Assembly (NCBI GenBank): GCA_030628905.1
Contig: DAOVQB010000020.1
Coordinates: forward strand, 1-37,470
Length of the DNA stretch: 37,470 bases
Direction of reading: 5' to 3'
Origin: DAOVQB01 sp023128935
GTDB lineage: Bacteria; Eisenbacteria; RBG-16-71-46; CAIMUX01; WJJG01
Every line of letters begins with the position of its first letter. The first letter of the stretch is position 1. This document shows, one piece after another, positions 1-8,089 of this stretch. The position numbers and the translations under genes are program-made. The notes under the pieces are model-generated. The model ran no database searches. It saw only the letters and a program-made list of their open reading frames with translations, and was not told where the DNA came from.

Positions 1-81
1 AGACAGACAAGACCTCCGAGAAAAACCCCTAACCCGGATACCTCCCCAAGAAGCTGGCACAGGGCGTCCTGATCACTTCAA

Positions 82-115
82 CCGAGGATCCGCCCTCGGC
101 GCAGCTTGGGTAGAG
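82..115 (-). terminator. Stem-loop plus conserved box downstream of the DUF116 gene
   Basis: A perfect 6-base inverted repeat (CCGAGG at 82-87, CCTCGG at 94-99, 6-base loop) lies just past the minus-strand stop codon at 126. It is fused to a box at 95-115 containing AGCTTGG. The same box recurs with three mismatches in 21 bases at 20233-20253, again next to a hairpin and again just past a minus-strand stop codon. There is no clear U-tract, so intrinsic termination is only inferred. It may instead be an RNA-stability or processing element. Confidence 0.4.
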
Positions 116-125
116 AACGTCAGGG

Positions 126-941
126 CTAGGAAGGGCAGGTCATCTGCTTGAGCATACCCAGGAAGTGTTGCGCCTGTTGAAGATCAATCTCCGAATTGCG
201 GCACGGGCCATCCGGCCTCCGGTTGGCAAGCCCCAGCACGGTCAGTTTGGTAAGGACATCACGCATGCCTTCCACGAGATCCCGCTCACAGGCCACGGCC
301 AACACGGCAACCGGTGCGCTCTCGGCAACCGCGGCACGCGCCTCCTCCCCGCCGGTTGCCACGACGAAACGCGCCCCGGCCTCATTGGCCGCTTGCCGCA
401 ATTGCCGCATGTGTTCGGGCCGCAGGCATCTGGGGGCCAGGAGCAACAGCTCATCACCAGGCTGCGCGCGCTGCGCGTGTATGCTCAGCCGGTTGGCCAC
501 CAACACGAAGGAGTGCCCCAACCTGTCGCGGGAGAACCTCAAGCAGGCGGCCACAAACTGATCCGGATTCCAGGTCAGAACGATCCAATGCTCCATTGCC
601 CGGACGATTCCCACCGGCCAGGGGATGCCCGCCAGATGCCCCCAGAGAAGGAGCGGCGGGAGGAGGAGGATCACGATGCCAATAAGCCCGATGAGCAACA
701 CGTGTTCGGTGGCGAGCCCCAGGCTTTCCAAGCGGGGTTGCGCCACCCACACGAGAAGCAGCCAACAGCCCGCGAAGAACACCGCAAGAAGGGATTCCAC
801 AAGTAGAAAAGGGGCTGACCCGGCACGGGTATCTACTGGCGGGCTGTGGTCCGAGTGATCCCAATCTCTCCACGCATCGCCGAGAACTCGGCGTTTCTGC
901 CTCTGGCGCACCGGCGCCGTGGCATCAGGTGGAGCCACCAT
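126..941 (-). CDS. DUF116 family membrane protein
   Basis: This 271-residue protein has two hydrophobic segments near the N-terminus (about residues 45-67 and 80-107) and a soluble C-terminal domain. The stretch LLLLAPRCLR, followed by a segment containing GARFVVATGG and a further VAVLAVACERDLV segment, matches the pattern I associate with DUF116, a family of unknown biochemical function. The ATG at 941 follows GGAGG at a spacing of 8 bases, which supports this start. It is the last gene of a minus-strand series and lies 118 bases after the NifU-like gene. Its cysteine-containing cytosolic domain beside an Fe-S scaffold gene is suggestive, but no role should be assigned. The family call is moderately sure and the function is unknown. 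Confidence 0.7.
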   Translation of the reverse strand: MVAPPDATAPVRQRQKRRVLGDAWRDWDHSDHSPPVDTRAGSAPFLLVESLLAVFFAGCWLLLVWVAQPRLESLGLATEHVLLIGLIGIVILLLPPLLLWGHLAGIPWPVGIVRAMEHWIVLTWNPDQFVAACLRFSRDRLGHSFVLVANRLSIHAQRAQPGDELLLLAPRCLRPEHMRQLRQAANEAGARFVVATGGEEARAAVAESAPVAVLAVACERDLVEGMRDVLTKLTVLGLANRRPDGPCRNSEIDLQQAQHFLGMLKQMTCPS

Positions 942-1059
942 GCTCGCATCCTCCGGGACATTTACCTATTTTGATATCACTACGATGCAAGGAAAACGTG
1001 TCCCGCGGCCCCCCGATCTGCAGGCTGCCAGATGGGCACGCTTCACCATTAGCGGGACA

Positions 1060-1287
1060 CTAAACGCTGACAACCTCTTCGATCTCAGGAATAGCGTCCT
1101 TCAATACCCGTTCGACTCCCATCTTGAGCGTCATTGTCGCCATGGGACAACCACCACACGCCCCGGTGAGGCGTACGAAGACCTTCTTCTGCTTGATATC
1201 AATCAGATCAATCCCACCGCCGTGCGATGCCAGTCCCGGTCGGATCTCCTTGTCTATCACATCAGCCACTGTCTCTTTGTCTATCAC
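1060..1287 (-). CDS. NifU-like C-terminal domain Fe-S scaffold protein (Nfu type)
   Basis: This is a 75-residue stand-alone Nfu domain. The core TGACGGCPMATMTLKMGVER carries the CxxC pair (C44, C47) that in this family bridges a 4Fe-4S cluster between two subunits for delivery to apoproteins. The domain is complete, from the N-terminal helix through the C-terminal IPEI segment. I place the start at the GTG at 1287 because GGGAGG sits 7 bases before it. A longer reading from a TTG at 1314 lacks such a site. The neighbouring QueG needs two 4Fe-4S clusters, so a supply role is plausible but not shown. A tandem 18-base repeat lies about 57 bases upstream of the start. Confidence 0.88.
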   Translation of the reverse strand: MIDKETVADVIDKEIRPGLASHGGGIDLIDIKQKKVFVRLTGACGGCPMATMTLKMGVERVLKDAIPEIEEVVSV

Positions 1288-1343
1288 CCTTCTGCCTCCC
1301 ACCGGAAGATGCAAGCCTGCGGCAAATCCATCCTAGAATCACG

Positions 1344-1379
1344 AGTGTTCCAGCAACTACAAGTGTTCTAGCAACTACA
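1344..1379. repeat. Two tandem 18-base repeats upstream of the Nfu gene
   Basis: AGTGTTCCAGCAACTACA (1344-1361) is followed immediately by the same 18 bases with one change (C to T) at 1362-1379. It lies in the 218-base gap between queG (stop at 1506) and the GTG start of the Nfu gene at 1287. The rest of that gap shows no gene and no convincing hairpin. The repeat could be a regulator binding site or a simple local duplication. Confidence 0.7.
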
Positions 1380-1505
1380 AATGACCGCTCTCTCCAGCGC
1401 GGTCCCAGATCAATTCACAGGCTACTGCCACACCAAGCCATTGGTCAAGGTTCCCTCGCTCAGGATCGGTGGGAGTCCTGTGGGTCAATTGCGGAATCGC
1501 TGCGC

Positions 1506-2498
1506 TCAGGAAGCCCGGGTGTGCTCATCCGTCAAGCGGCATAGGTTGCGGGTCAGTCCCTCGAACCCGGCTCGCTCCATGGCGGTCTGCGCGAGGTACT
1601 GGTCAAATTCCCGCTCATCCACCCGGCGCCAATCTCCAAGGCTCTGTGGTCCATTCGTCCAGACGGGCTCGAACGCGGGCTCGGTCGTCTCAGGAGCAGA
1701 CCGGTTCCAGGGACAGACCTCCTGGCAGGCATCGCACCCAAAGAGCCACGGGGAGATCGGCGGCGCCTCAGGGGGAAATGCCCCCTTATGTTCCACAGTC
1801 CAGTATGCGATGCAGCGGCCCGCATCCAAGCCGTGCGTGCGAGTTAACGCCTCGGTGGGGCACGCGTTCAGGCAACGATCGCAGCTTCCACAACGGTTTG
1901 GAATTGGTCGGCCGGGAGGTAACGGCACGTCGAGAAAGACCTCCCCCAGGAAGACCCATGAGCCCACGCTTGGTACGATGAGAAGTCCGTTGCGGCCGAT
2001 CCAGCCCAGGCCGGCTTGTGCAGCCCAATAGCGCTCCAGAACCGGCGCTGTATCGACCGCCACCCGTCCCCTGATTCCCGGCACCACCGCCTGGATCCTT
2101 TGGAGTAGCAGGTGCAGCTTACTCCTGAGCACGTTGTGGTAGTCGCACCCTCGGGCATAATGAGCGACTTTTGGTCGGGTCTGATCCGCGGCAGACGGGG
2201 CCGCATCAACCTCGTGATCTGACACGTAGTAATTGACCGCCACACAGAGGATGCTCTGTGTCCCCGGGAAAAAATACTCTGGGTTCAAGCGCATAGCGCG
2301 CAAGCGCCCCATGTACTCCATGCCAGCGTGATAGCCACGCTCAAGCCACGCTTCAAGCTGATGAGCATCGGGAAGACACCTGGCATCCGCCACGCCCATG
2401 CAGCTCAAACCCAAGGCGCCCGCCTCATTGCGTAGAGTCTCGAGAAGCTCATGGGACGCCTGGGAACCGTGACGGATGCTTTCCTTTGACAGTCTCAT
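1506..2498 (-). CDS. queG: Epoxyqueuosine reductase QueG
   Basis: QueG catalyses the last step of queuosine synthesis in tRNA, reducing epoxyqueuosine with a cobalamin cofactor and two 4Fe-4S clusters. The 330-residue reading shows the family landmarks in order. These are GLSCMGVADA near the N-terminus, AVDTAPVLERYWA (the catalytic Asp, about residue 149), GLGWIGRNGLLI, a first ferredoxin motif CGSCDRCLNACP (about 203-214), and a second cluster set in C-DACQEVCPWN with an extra Cys in AGRCIAYW. The start is uncertain. The ATG at 2498 gives the usual family N-terminus but has a weak ribosome site, and a GTG at 2570 would overlap the upstream SGNH gene by 11 bases. No other queuosine gene is in the window. 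The function call is firm. Confidence 0.93.
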   Translation of the reverse strand: MRLSKESIRHGSQASHELLETLRNEAGALGLSCMGVADARCLPDAHQLEAWLERGYHAGMEYMGRLRAMRLNPEYFFPGTQSILCVAVNYYVSDHEVDAAPSAADQTRPKVAHYARGCDYHNVLRSKLHLLLQRIQAVVPGIRGRVAVDTAPVLERYWAAQAGLGWIGRNGLLIVPSVGSWVFLGEVFLDVPLPPGRPIPNRCGSCDRCLNACPTEALTRTHGLDAGRCIAYWTVEHKGAFPPEAPPISPWLFGCDACQEVCPWNRSAPETTEPAFEPVWTNGPQSLGDWRRVDEREFDQYLAQTAMERAGFEGLTRNLCRLTDEHTRAS

Positions 2499-2559
2499 AA
2501 CGCGGCCGAATAATCGTTCCCGGGATGCCGCCTGGCTCGGGGTGTGAGGGAAAGCTGCA

Positions 2560-3660
2560 CTACTGGCCACCCGACTTTTGGTTACTGGCCAACAGAGACG
2601 TACAGAGCACGCTCGCCGCGATCCTGTTGGCCTCAGGGCTATAGTGTCCGTCGTTCACCGCCACCCACAAATCGCCGGCCCTGTGTTTTGCGAACTCCTC
2701 TAATGGGTCCACAAAATAGATCCCGTTGCCGGCGCAGAATTCCGCCAGCGCCGCATGCAGCGCCCGGTATGGATAGGCTTCCCAGTTGACCAACGGAACA
2801 ATCATAAAGACAATCATCTCCGCACCATGCTCATCCGCTATGTCCTTGATCCTCCTGAAGGATGTCTTCGTGGCATGAAACCGAGACGGATCCAGAAACT
2901 CCTCCGACTTCCATGTGAATTTCCTCGGCGGAGGAATGTACTTGATTAGTTCCGTCTTGTAGAGCTTCAGGAGCCATGAGAAGAACGCGCTTTTATCTCG
3001 TAGCTTCAGCGTCGACCACTGGACCTTGTTCGCCAGTTTGACCAATGCACTCACCCGACGGCGCTCTTTCTGCTTGCTGCTCCCAGGCTCCCTGGGTTGA
3101 TCCGCGCGCACGTCGTCGGACAGCAGGAGATGCTGTTGGGTCGCGGGAGTATGTTGTTCAGCCAGATCACCAGTGTGGAATCCGACAATGATCCACGCGG
3201 GCGAGTAGTGCGGGATGATGCGCTCCAACAGCCTCAGCTCGTTCACGGTATCGTAGCCAGGAACCCCGGCGTTGATAACCTCATAGAACTCGCGGCGGGC
3301 CCCTGCGTTCAGGAGTTCTTCGAGCTGAAAGGGATATGAGTCCTCCATATCGACACCGAATCCGAAAGTAAACGAGTCCCCCAGAACGATGATCTGCGTC
3401 TTCCCGTCTGACTTATGTGGCGCCCGGCGATCCCTGAGACCCAGCGAGTTCGTCGTAACGCGTTTGCCGGCGTGCATGGTATCTAGATTCGGCATCAGGA
3501 AATGGCCATCGCCCTCCTGCTTCGCAATCACCCCGCCCGCTGTCGGCTGGGGGGGGCCATAGGCAAGGCGGGCGAATCCCTCCACAAGAGCGCAGAAGAA
3601 AATAAGCGATATTATGCTGAGCAGCAGATTCTTGAGGAACCCCGCAAATTTCGACCTCAC
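2560..3660 (-). CDS. Membrane-anchored SGNH/GDSL hydrolase-like protein
   Basis: This is a 366-residue protein with one N-terminal membrane segment (about residues 10-27) and an SGNH-type domain. Block I is VLGDSFTFGFGV with nucleophile Ser96. Block II is NAGVPGYDT with its glycine. Block V is DGHYSP with Asp337 and His339. In block III the usual G-N-D is read here as HTGD (near residue 163), so the oxyanion asparagine appears replaced. Related anchored SGNH proteins often acylate or deacylate exopolysaccharide, but no such locus is adjacent, so the substrate is unknown. The GTG at 3660 is preferred because GAGGGAG precedes it at a good distance. Upstream in-frame codons to 3708 lack a site. 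The gene contains a run of eight C (coding strand; 3549-3556). Confidence 0.75.
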   Translation of the reverse strand: MRSKFAGFLKNLLLSIISLIFFCALVEGFARLAYGPPQPTAGGVIAKQEGDGHFLMPNLDTMHAGKRVTTNSLGLRDRRAPHKSDGKTQIIVLGDSFTFGFGVDMEDSYPFQLEELLNAGARREFYEVINAGVPGYDTVNELRLLERIIPHYSPAWIIVGFHTGDLAEQHTPATQQHLLLSDDVRADQPREPGSSKQKERRRVSALVKLANKVQWSTLKLRDKSAFFSWLLKLYKTELIKYIPPPRKFTWKSEEFLDPSRFHATKTSFRRIKDIADEHGAEMIVFMIVPLVNWEAYPYRALHAALAEFCAGNGIYFVDPLEEFAKHRAGDLWVAVNDGHYSPEANRIAASVLCTSLLASNQKSGGQ

Positions 3661-3770
3661 CGCCAGCTCCCTCGGGTTTCTCTTGCCCGGCCCCGTCCGT
3701 CCCCACACCGCACCAAGCTGCTACGAATCGGAGCGGGTCCCAGGGGACACACGACTCCTATGTGAGTTGC

Positions 3771-5144
3771 TCACGCAAGCGGCTCAAACCGGGCTGTGAA
3801 GTGCCGTAGATACGGCGCCTCATACACAATCTTAAAGCCCCGCAGTTCCCGCCGCTTCTTATAAACCTCTGTGATCACCTCCGCCGAGTAGTCGACATGG
3901 CTCTGAGTATAAACCCGACGCGGTATGGCCAGGCGCAGGAGCTCCAGCACCGCGGGCTGGAATGCCCCTGTCTCGGGGTCCTGCTTGCCGAACATCACAC
4001 TGCCGATCTCAACGCCGCGGATACCCCCGTGCAGGTAGATTTCGTTCGCCAGCACCTGTCCAGGAAATTGCTCGGGCGGGATGTGATCCAGAAAGGCCCC
4101 GGCATCGATGTAGACGGCGTGGCCGCCCGGTGGAAGGATGAGTGGCACTCCAGCCTCACTGATCTTCTCGGCGAAATAGGCTGTTGAACGCACGCGATAA
4201 TGCAAATAGTCCTCCTCCAACACCTCCCGCAGCCCTTGGGCAATCGCGTCCAGGTCGCGTCCGGCCAGCCCCCCGTAGGTTGGGAACCCCTCGGTGAGTA
4301 TGAGTAGATTCCGCGCCTCGGCCGCCAGGTCGTCATCGTTGCACGCCAGGAAGCCACCAATGTTGGCCAGGCCATCCTTCTTGGCGCTCATTGTCGTTGC
4401 ATCCGCATAGGAAAATATCTCTTGGGCAATCTCCCGCGGGCTCTTGTCCGCATAGTCCCTCTCTCGCATCTTGATGAAGTACGCATTCTCGGCAAAGCGG
4501 GCGGAATCCAGCACAAACAGCGCGCCGTACTTGCGGGCCAAGCGGGAGGTCTCCCGGATGTTCTCCATGCTCACCGGCTGGCCACCTCCGGAGTTGTTTG
4601 TCACCGTTGTGATAACCGCCGGTACCTGGCCCTTATGCTTCTTGAGGTTATCCTCGAGGCGCTCGAGGTCAATATTCCCCTTGAAGGGATGGATCTTCGA
4701 TGGGATCAGCCCCTCCGGAATCACAAGGTCGATGGCCTCATCCCCCAAGTACTCGATGTTCGCCCGCGTGGTGTCAAAGTGGGTGTTGCCCAGATAGACC
4801 GCCCCCGGTTTGTGGAGCACATTGAAGAGGATCTTCTCTGCGGCGCGCCCTTGGTGCGTGGGGATGATATTCCTGAAGCCTGTGATGCGGCGCACTTCCT
4901 CTTCAAAGCGGAAAAAGGAGCGCGAACCCGCGTAGGACTCGTCACCACGCATCATAGCCGCCCACTGCTCGGAACTCATGCTGGAGGTCCCACTATCGGT
5001 CAGATAGTCTATCAGAACATCCTCTGCGCGGATGGCAAAGGGGTTGTAGCCCGCGCGCTTCAGAATTTCAGCACGCTCCTGCACGCTGCTCATGCGGATG
5101 GGCTCAACCGACTTGATCTTGAATGGCTCGATGATCGTCTTCAT
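3771..5144 (-). CDS. tnaA: Tryptophanase (tryptophan indole-lyase)
   Basis: This is a PLP-dependent beta-eliminating lyase of 457 residues, the usual length for tryptophanase and tyrosine phenol-lyase. Visible landmarks are LTDSGTSSMS, MMRGDESYAGSRSF, PTHQGRAAE, VLDSARFAENAYFIK, and the PLP site MSAKKDGLANIGG (Lys256 by alignment with known enzymes). Two sites separate the two activities. The C-terminal LRHFTARF carries His448, where tyrosine phenol-lyase has Phe. The segment IRGVEIGS lacks the Arg that phenol-lyase uses to bind phenol. Both favour tryptophanase, which splits tryptophan into indole, pyruvate and ammonia. The ATG at 5144 follows a G-rich site (GGGGGACGAGAA). No tnaB permease or TnaC-like leader was seen. 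Confidence 0.92.
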   Translation of the reverse strand: MKTIIEPFKIKSVEPIRMSSVQERAEILKRAGYNPFAIRAEDVLIDYLTDSGTSSMSSEQWAAMMRGDESYAGSRSFFRFEEEVRRITGFRNIIPTHQGRAAEKILFNVLHKPGAVYLGNTHFDTTRANIEYLGDEAIDLVIPEGLIPSKIHPFKGNIDLERLEDNLKKHKGQVPAVITTVTNNSGGGQPVSMENIRETSRLARKYGALFVLDSARFAENAYFIKMRERDYADKSPREIAQEIFSYADATTMSAKKDGLANIGGFLACNDDDLAAEARNLLILTEGFPTYGGLAGRDLDAIAQGLREVLEEDYLHYRVRSTAYFAEKISEAGVPLILPPGGHAVYIDAGAFLDHIPPEQFPGQVLANEIYLHGGIRGVEIGSVMFGKQDPETGAFQPAVLELLRLAIPRRVYTQSHVDYSAEVITEVYKKRRELRGFKIVYEAPYLRHFTARFEPLA

Positions 5145-5289
5145 TTCTCGTCCCCCACGCACAAAGCTACTAATGGTCCACAGAGTACCCCTGGAACCAG
5201 GAACCCTCAAGCGAATCGGATCTTCTCCTAGTGAGCGGCTACGAGGTCTTCTCAAGACATGACGGTGTGGGTGGGAACTCAGTTCAGGG

Positions 5290-6219
5290 CTAACGCGCCT
5301 TCTCCCGCGTCCTGAGGATTTCTACGAAGTGGGAAAGGCGCCTAACTCGCGTTTTGTCCTTCAACTTCGAATAGATGAGCACGAGATTGCGGAGCATCCG
5401 GATAACGATGTCGCGGGGTGAGCTGATCGACAGATACTCGGAAGCGAACGACTCGCGGAAGTAGTAGCCATCGCTGGTAAGCATCTGCATGCATTCATTG
5501 CGGCTAAATACGCGGCCGCCGTTGAAGGGGTCGACAAAGATCTCCGTCGATGGGTCCTGATACTTGACTACGAAGTGTTTCGGCAGCCCGACGCCGTGGA
5601 GTGTAAGATCCAGGCGGCGCCCCACTAGGATCATAACCGCCGCCAGCGAAATCGGGATCCCCTGGCGCCGGCTCAGGACCTTGTTGATGTAACTGTTGTC
5701 GGGATCGTAGTAGTCCTTCGTATTGCCCTTGAACCCGAGCTCGCGGAACAGGAATTGATTGAGCAGATCGATCCTTTCCCGCGGAGGTGCCACACGGGGC
5801 ATCTGCGGCTTGAGGTCATCAGCCATCTCCTGAAGCTGGCGTGCAATCTGCCTCGGATCGAGGTTGGGGTGTTCGATTCTCGCCACCACACAGAGCGCGT
5901 CTTCCAAATCAAAGGAATCCCCTTCCTTAGACGCAAGATCGCGGAACAGCTTCTCAAGCACCTGCGCTCGAATCTGGGAAGCAACGTGGCGCGCACGCAA
6001 ACGCAGCTTGGGATCAGGGTGTTCAGAGACCTCCTCCAAGTATGGCAGGGACCCTTCCCCGAGATGCAGAAGATTGTCCCACACCATAGACACGATCTTG
6101 CGGTCTTCATCGGAGAGCAAGGAGATCAGCGCACGCAGCTCCTGATCCGAGTGGCCTCGCTGGGCGCCTCGCTTCTTTCTCCCGCGTGAAGCGGGCATTC
6201 TTTCTACGCGCTTTTCCAT
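5290..6219 (-). CDS. SirB1-family transglutaminase-like protein
   Basis: This 309-residue protein matches the SirB1/transglutaminase-like core-2 pattern. An N-terminal helical part includes an EDALCVVARIEHPNLDP segment. The core follows, with FLFRELGFKGNTKDYYDP, SYINKVLSRRQGIPISLA and LHGVGLPKHFVVKY. The family usually reads ...NSYLNRVLERRRGIPISLS... and is of unclear function; in E. coli it lies near translation-termination genes. An extra basic N-terminal segment (residues 1-25, with RGRKKRGAQRG) precedes the domain here. The ATG at 6219 follows AGGTGAGGG, which decides against an upstream in-frame codon at 6282. It is the first gene of the left-hand minus-strand series and is divergent from the dihydrouridine synthase gene. 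Confidence 0.82.
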   Translation of the reverse strand: MEKRVERMPASRGRKKRGAQRGHSDQELRALISLLSDEDRKIVSMVWDNLLHLGEGSLPYLEEVSEHPDPKLRLRARHVASQIRAQVLEKLFRDLASKEGDSFDLEDALCVVARIEHPNLDPRQIARQLQEMADDLKPQMPRVAPPRERIDLLNQFLFRELGFKGNTKDYYDPDNSYINKVLSRRQGIPISLAAVMILVGRRLDLTLHGVGLPKHFVVKYQDPSTEIFVDPFNGGRVFSRNECMQMLTSDGYYFRESFASEYLSISSPRDIVIRMLRNLVLIYSKLKDKTRVRRLSHFVEILRTREKAR

Positions 6220-6579
6220 GCCCTCACCTGAATCTCGGCTAAGGAGGCATCGCCATTCCCGCGATCCCCGCAGAGAGGCCAAAATCCTCCTCGCATTGTC
6301 TCAGCACTATCTCCTGCTCCAATGCCCATCGTAGCAAAGCGTCTCAAAAGCCGACAACCTGGTTTTTCGCCAGAGCGCTTGGCCTCCACCGGCGGCCTCC
6401 CATTGCGTACATTTCGAGCCTGGCCTTCCACTGACGCCCGCTCCTCCTGTTACTCCCCTGCCAAGCTGTGAGGTTTTCTCTTCCCTATCATGTGTCGTCG
6501 CGTCATCCTATATCCTTCGAGAGACATAGCTCTTTCTTCTAGAAACCGGTTACCTTGGACGGGGGTTTTAGGCGGCATT
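6220..6579. other. Divergent intergenic region between the SirB1-like and dihydrouridine synthase genes
   Basis: These 360 bases separate two divergently read genes and so must hold promoters for both. I see no supportable ORF and no perfect promoter pair. The AGGCGG at 6570-6575 serves as ribosome site for the plus-strand gene, and AGGTGAG (minus strand) serves the other. Confidence 0.5.
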
Positions 6580-7545
6580 ATGAGACTTCCCTTTCTGGAC
6601 AGAGATCACATCCTCGCCCTGGCACCCATGGACGATATCACAGACGGCACCGCCAGGCGCCTGGCTCACCGTTTTGGCGCCGACCTTGTCTACACCGAGT
6701 TCATTTCCGCCGAGGGCTTGATCCGCGACGCCGCAAAGAGCCTCCGCAAACTGCATCTTGCTCGCGACGATCACCCGGTCGCGATTCAGGTATTTGGCAG
6801 TCACATCCCCTCCGTGGTGGAGGCCGCACGAGTGGCGGAGCAGACCGGCCCGGAGTGTATCGACCTCAACTTCGGCTGCCCCGCCCGCAAGGTGGCGGGT
6901 AGGGGCAGTGGCGCTGGGCTCCTCCGCACACCCGAGAAGCTCGAGCAAATGGCGCGTGCCGTGGTCGCAGCCGTCGCGTTGCCCGTGACGGCCAAGGTCC
7001 GGCTCGGGTGGGACGAGCAGAGCATCAACGTGCTTGATGTATGCCGGCGGTTGGAGCAGTCCGGCATCGTGGCCGTCGCCGTCCACGCCCGGACCCGCAG
7101 CCAAAGCTACAGCACGCCTGCCGAATGGGACTGGATCGCGCGCGTGAAGCAGGCTATCTCGATCCCTGTCATCGGCAACGGGGATGTGCGTGAACCCCAG
7201 GATGCCGAGCGGATGTTTCGCCAGACCGGGTGCGATGGGGTCATGATCGGCCGGGCTGCGCTGGGAAACCCTTGGCTATTCCGGCGGATCCGTCACTACC
7301 TGGAAACCGGCAATCTCCCGCCCTGCCCTTCGCTACAGGAACGGATTGCTGTGCTCCTCGATCACCTGAACGACGCGGCCGCAGAGAAGACCGAACTGCG
7401 GGCCGTCCTCGAGATGCGCAAAACCTACAGCGGATACCTAAAAGGACTCCCCGGGGCCGCCCGGCTGCGGGCTTCTCTCATGAAACCACTGACGATCCGT
7501 CAAGTAGTCGACACGCTGGGAGCCTACCAGCAGACTGCGTGCTAG
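6580..7545 (+). CDS. tRNA-dihydrouridine synthase (Dus family)
   Basis: This flavoenzyme reduces specific uridines in tRNA to dihydrouridine. The 321-residue protein is a TIM barrel with LALAPMDDITDGTARRL (the family reads APM.G.TD..FR), LNFGCPARKVAGRGSGAGLL with the catalytic Cys100, AKVRLGW, VHARTRSQSY, VIGNGDV for flavin binding, and DGVMIGRAALGNPWLF. The C-terminal helical tRNA-binding part ends near MRKTYSGYLKGLPGAARLR. The DusB-like group is most likely, but the exact target position cannot be read from the sequence. The ATG at 6580 with AGGCGG upstream is preferred over an in-frame codon at 6490. It heads a plus-strand cluster with cdd-like and deoC genes. Confidence 0.92.
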   Translation: MRLPFLDRDHILALAPMDDITDGTARRLAHRFGADLVYTEFISAEGLIRDAAKSLRKLHLARDDHPVAIQVFGSHIPSVVEAARVAEQTGPECIDLNFGCPARKVAGRGSGAGLLRTPEKLEQMARAVVAAVALPVTAKVRLGWDEQSINVLDVCRRLEQSGIVAVAVHARTRSQSYSTPAEWDWIARVKQAISIPVIGNGDVREPQDAERMFRQTGCDGVMIGRAALGNPWLFRRIRHYLETGNLPPCPSLQERIAVLLDHLNDAAAEKTELRAVLEMRKTYSGYLKGLPGAARLRASLMKPLTIRQVVDTLGAYQQTAC

Positions 7546-7596
7546 CAAGCGAGATGCCGTAGACACACCACGGGAGTGACAAGCAGGGGAGGAAGG

Positions 7597-8055
7597 ATGA
7601 ACAAGCCCGCCGCAGATGGGAAGCTGGAGCCCTATGACCGCTCTCCTATGGATGAAGCCCGGTCCCTTGCCCACCGGTCCAAGGCTCCGCCAGCAGAATG
7701 CGCTGGAGCCATCGCGGTCACTCGCGACGGCTCACGCTTTCCGGGCGTGGCGATCGCTCTGAGCTCGGCGGCAGGGCTATCGGTCTGTGCTGAGCGGGTG
7801 GCGATGTCGTCTGCCCGCAGTGCCACATCATCCCCGATTGAAGAAATCGCGCTCTGGATCCCTAAATCGGCCGGGGACCATCCGTGCGGCATCTGCCTGC
7901 AGATTTGGCTGGAGTTGGCCCCTAAGGCCAGGTTTCTTCTCCAGCGAGGTGAAGGAGAGATCCAGGAACTGGACCTCAAGCAGCTCCTTCCGGACGCCTT
8001 CACATCCTACGATCCATCATCGCAGGCCGAAACGTCCGCACGTGCGCAGGAATGA
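7597..8055 (+). CDS. Divergent cytidine deaminase-like protein
   Basis: The 152-residue protein has the zinc-deaminase signature: CAERVA (Cys64, catalytic Glu66) and HPCGIC (Cys97, Cys100). This is the cytidine deaminase arrangement with three cysteine ligands. It is small, as tetrameric cytidine deaminases are. The ribose-binding stretch that normally reads N-V-E-N-A just before the first zinc motif is here GVAIALSSAAG, so the Asn and Glu that hold the nucleoside sugar are missing. The substrate may therefore not be cytidine. The ATG at 7597 follows AGGGGAGGAAGG. The gene is 51 bases after the dihydrouridine synthase gene and 34 bases before deoC, a typical pyrimidine-salvage pairing that still argues for a nucleoside role. 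Confidence 0.78.
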   Translation: MNKPAADGKLEPYDRSPMDEARSLAHRSKAPPAECAGAIAVTRDGSRFPGVAIALSSAAGLSVCAERVAMSSARSATSSPIEEIALWIPKSAGDHPCGICLQIWLELAPKARFLLQRGEGEIQELDLKQLLPDAFTSYDPSSQAETSARAQE

Positions 8056-8089
8056 CGAGCGAGAAGCTGGTCATTCCAAGGGAGGATCC

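Noticed and set aside
165..806. A 213-codon plus-strand reading frame opposite the DUF116 gene
   Set aside because: It is antisense to a gene with a good ribosome site and membrane helices; its own composition (Pro, His, Arg-rich) has no family resemblance.
3762..3774. Small hairpin GTGAG-TTG-CTCAC at the tryptophanase stop
   Set aside because: A 5-base stem with a 3-base loop and no U-tract is too weak to call a terminator.
3771..5144. Tyrosine phenol-lyase as an alternative name for the PLP lyase
   Set aside because: The C-terminal His in LRHFTA and lack of the phenol-binding Arg (IRGVEIGS) favour tryptophanase.
4422..5231. A 269-codon plus-strand frame opposite tryptophanase
   Set aside because: It is a mirror frame of a firmly identified gene with no recognisable motif.
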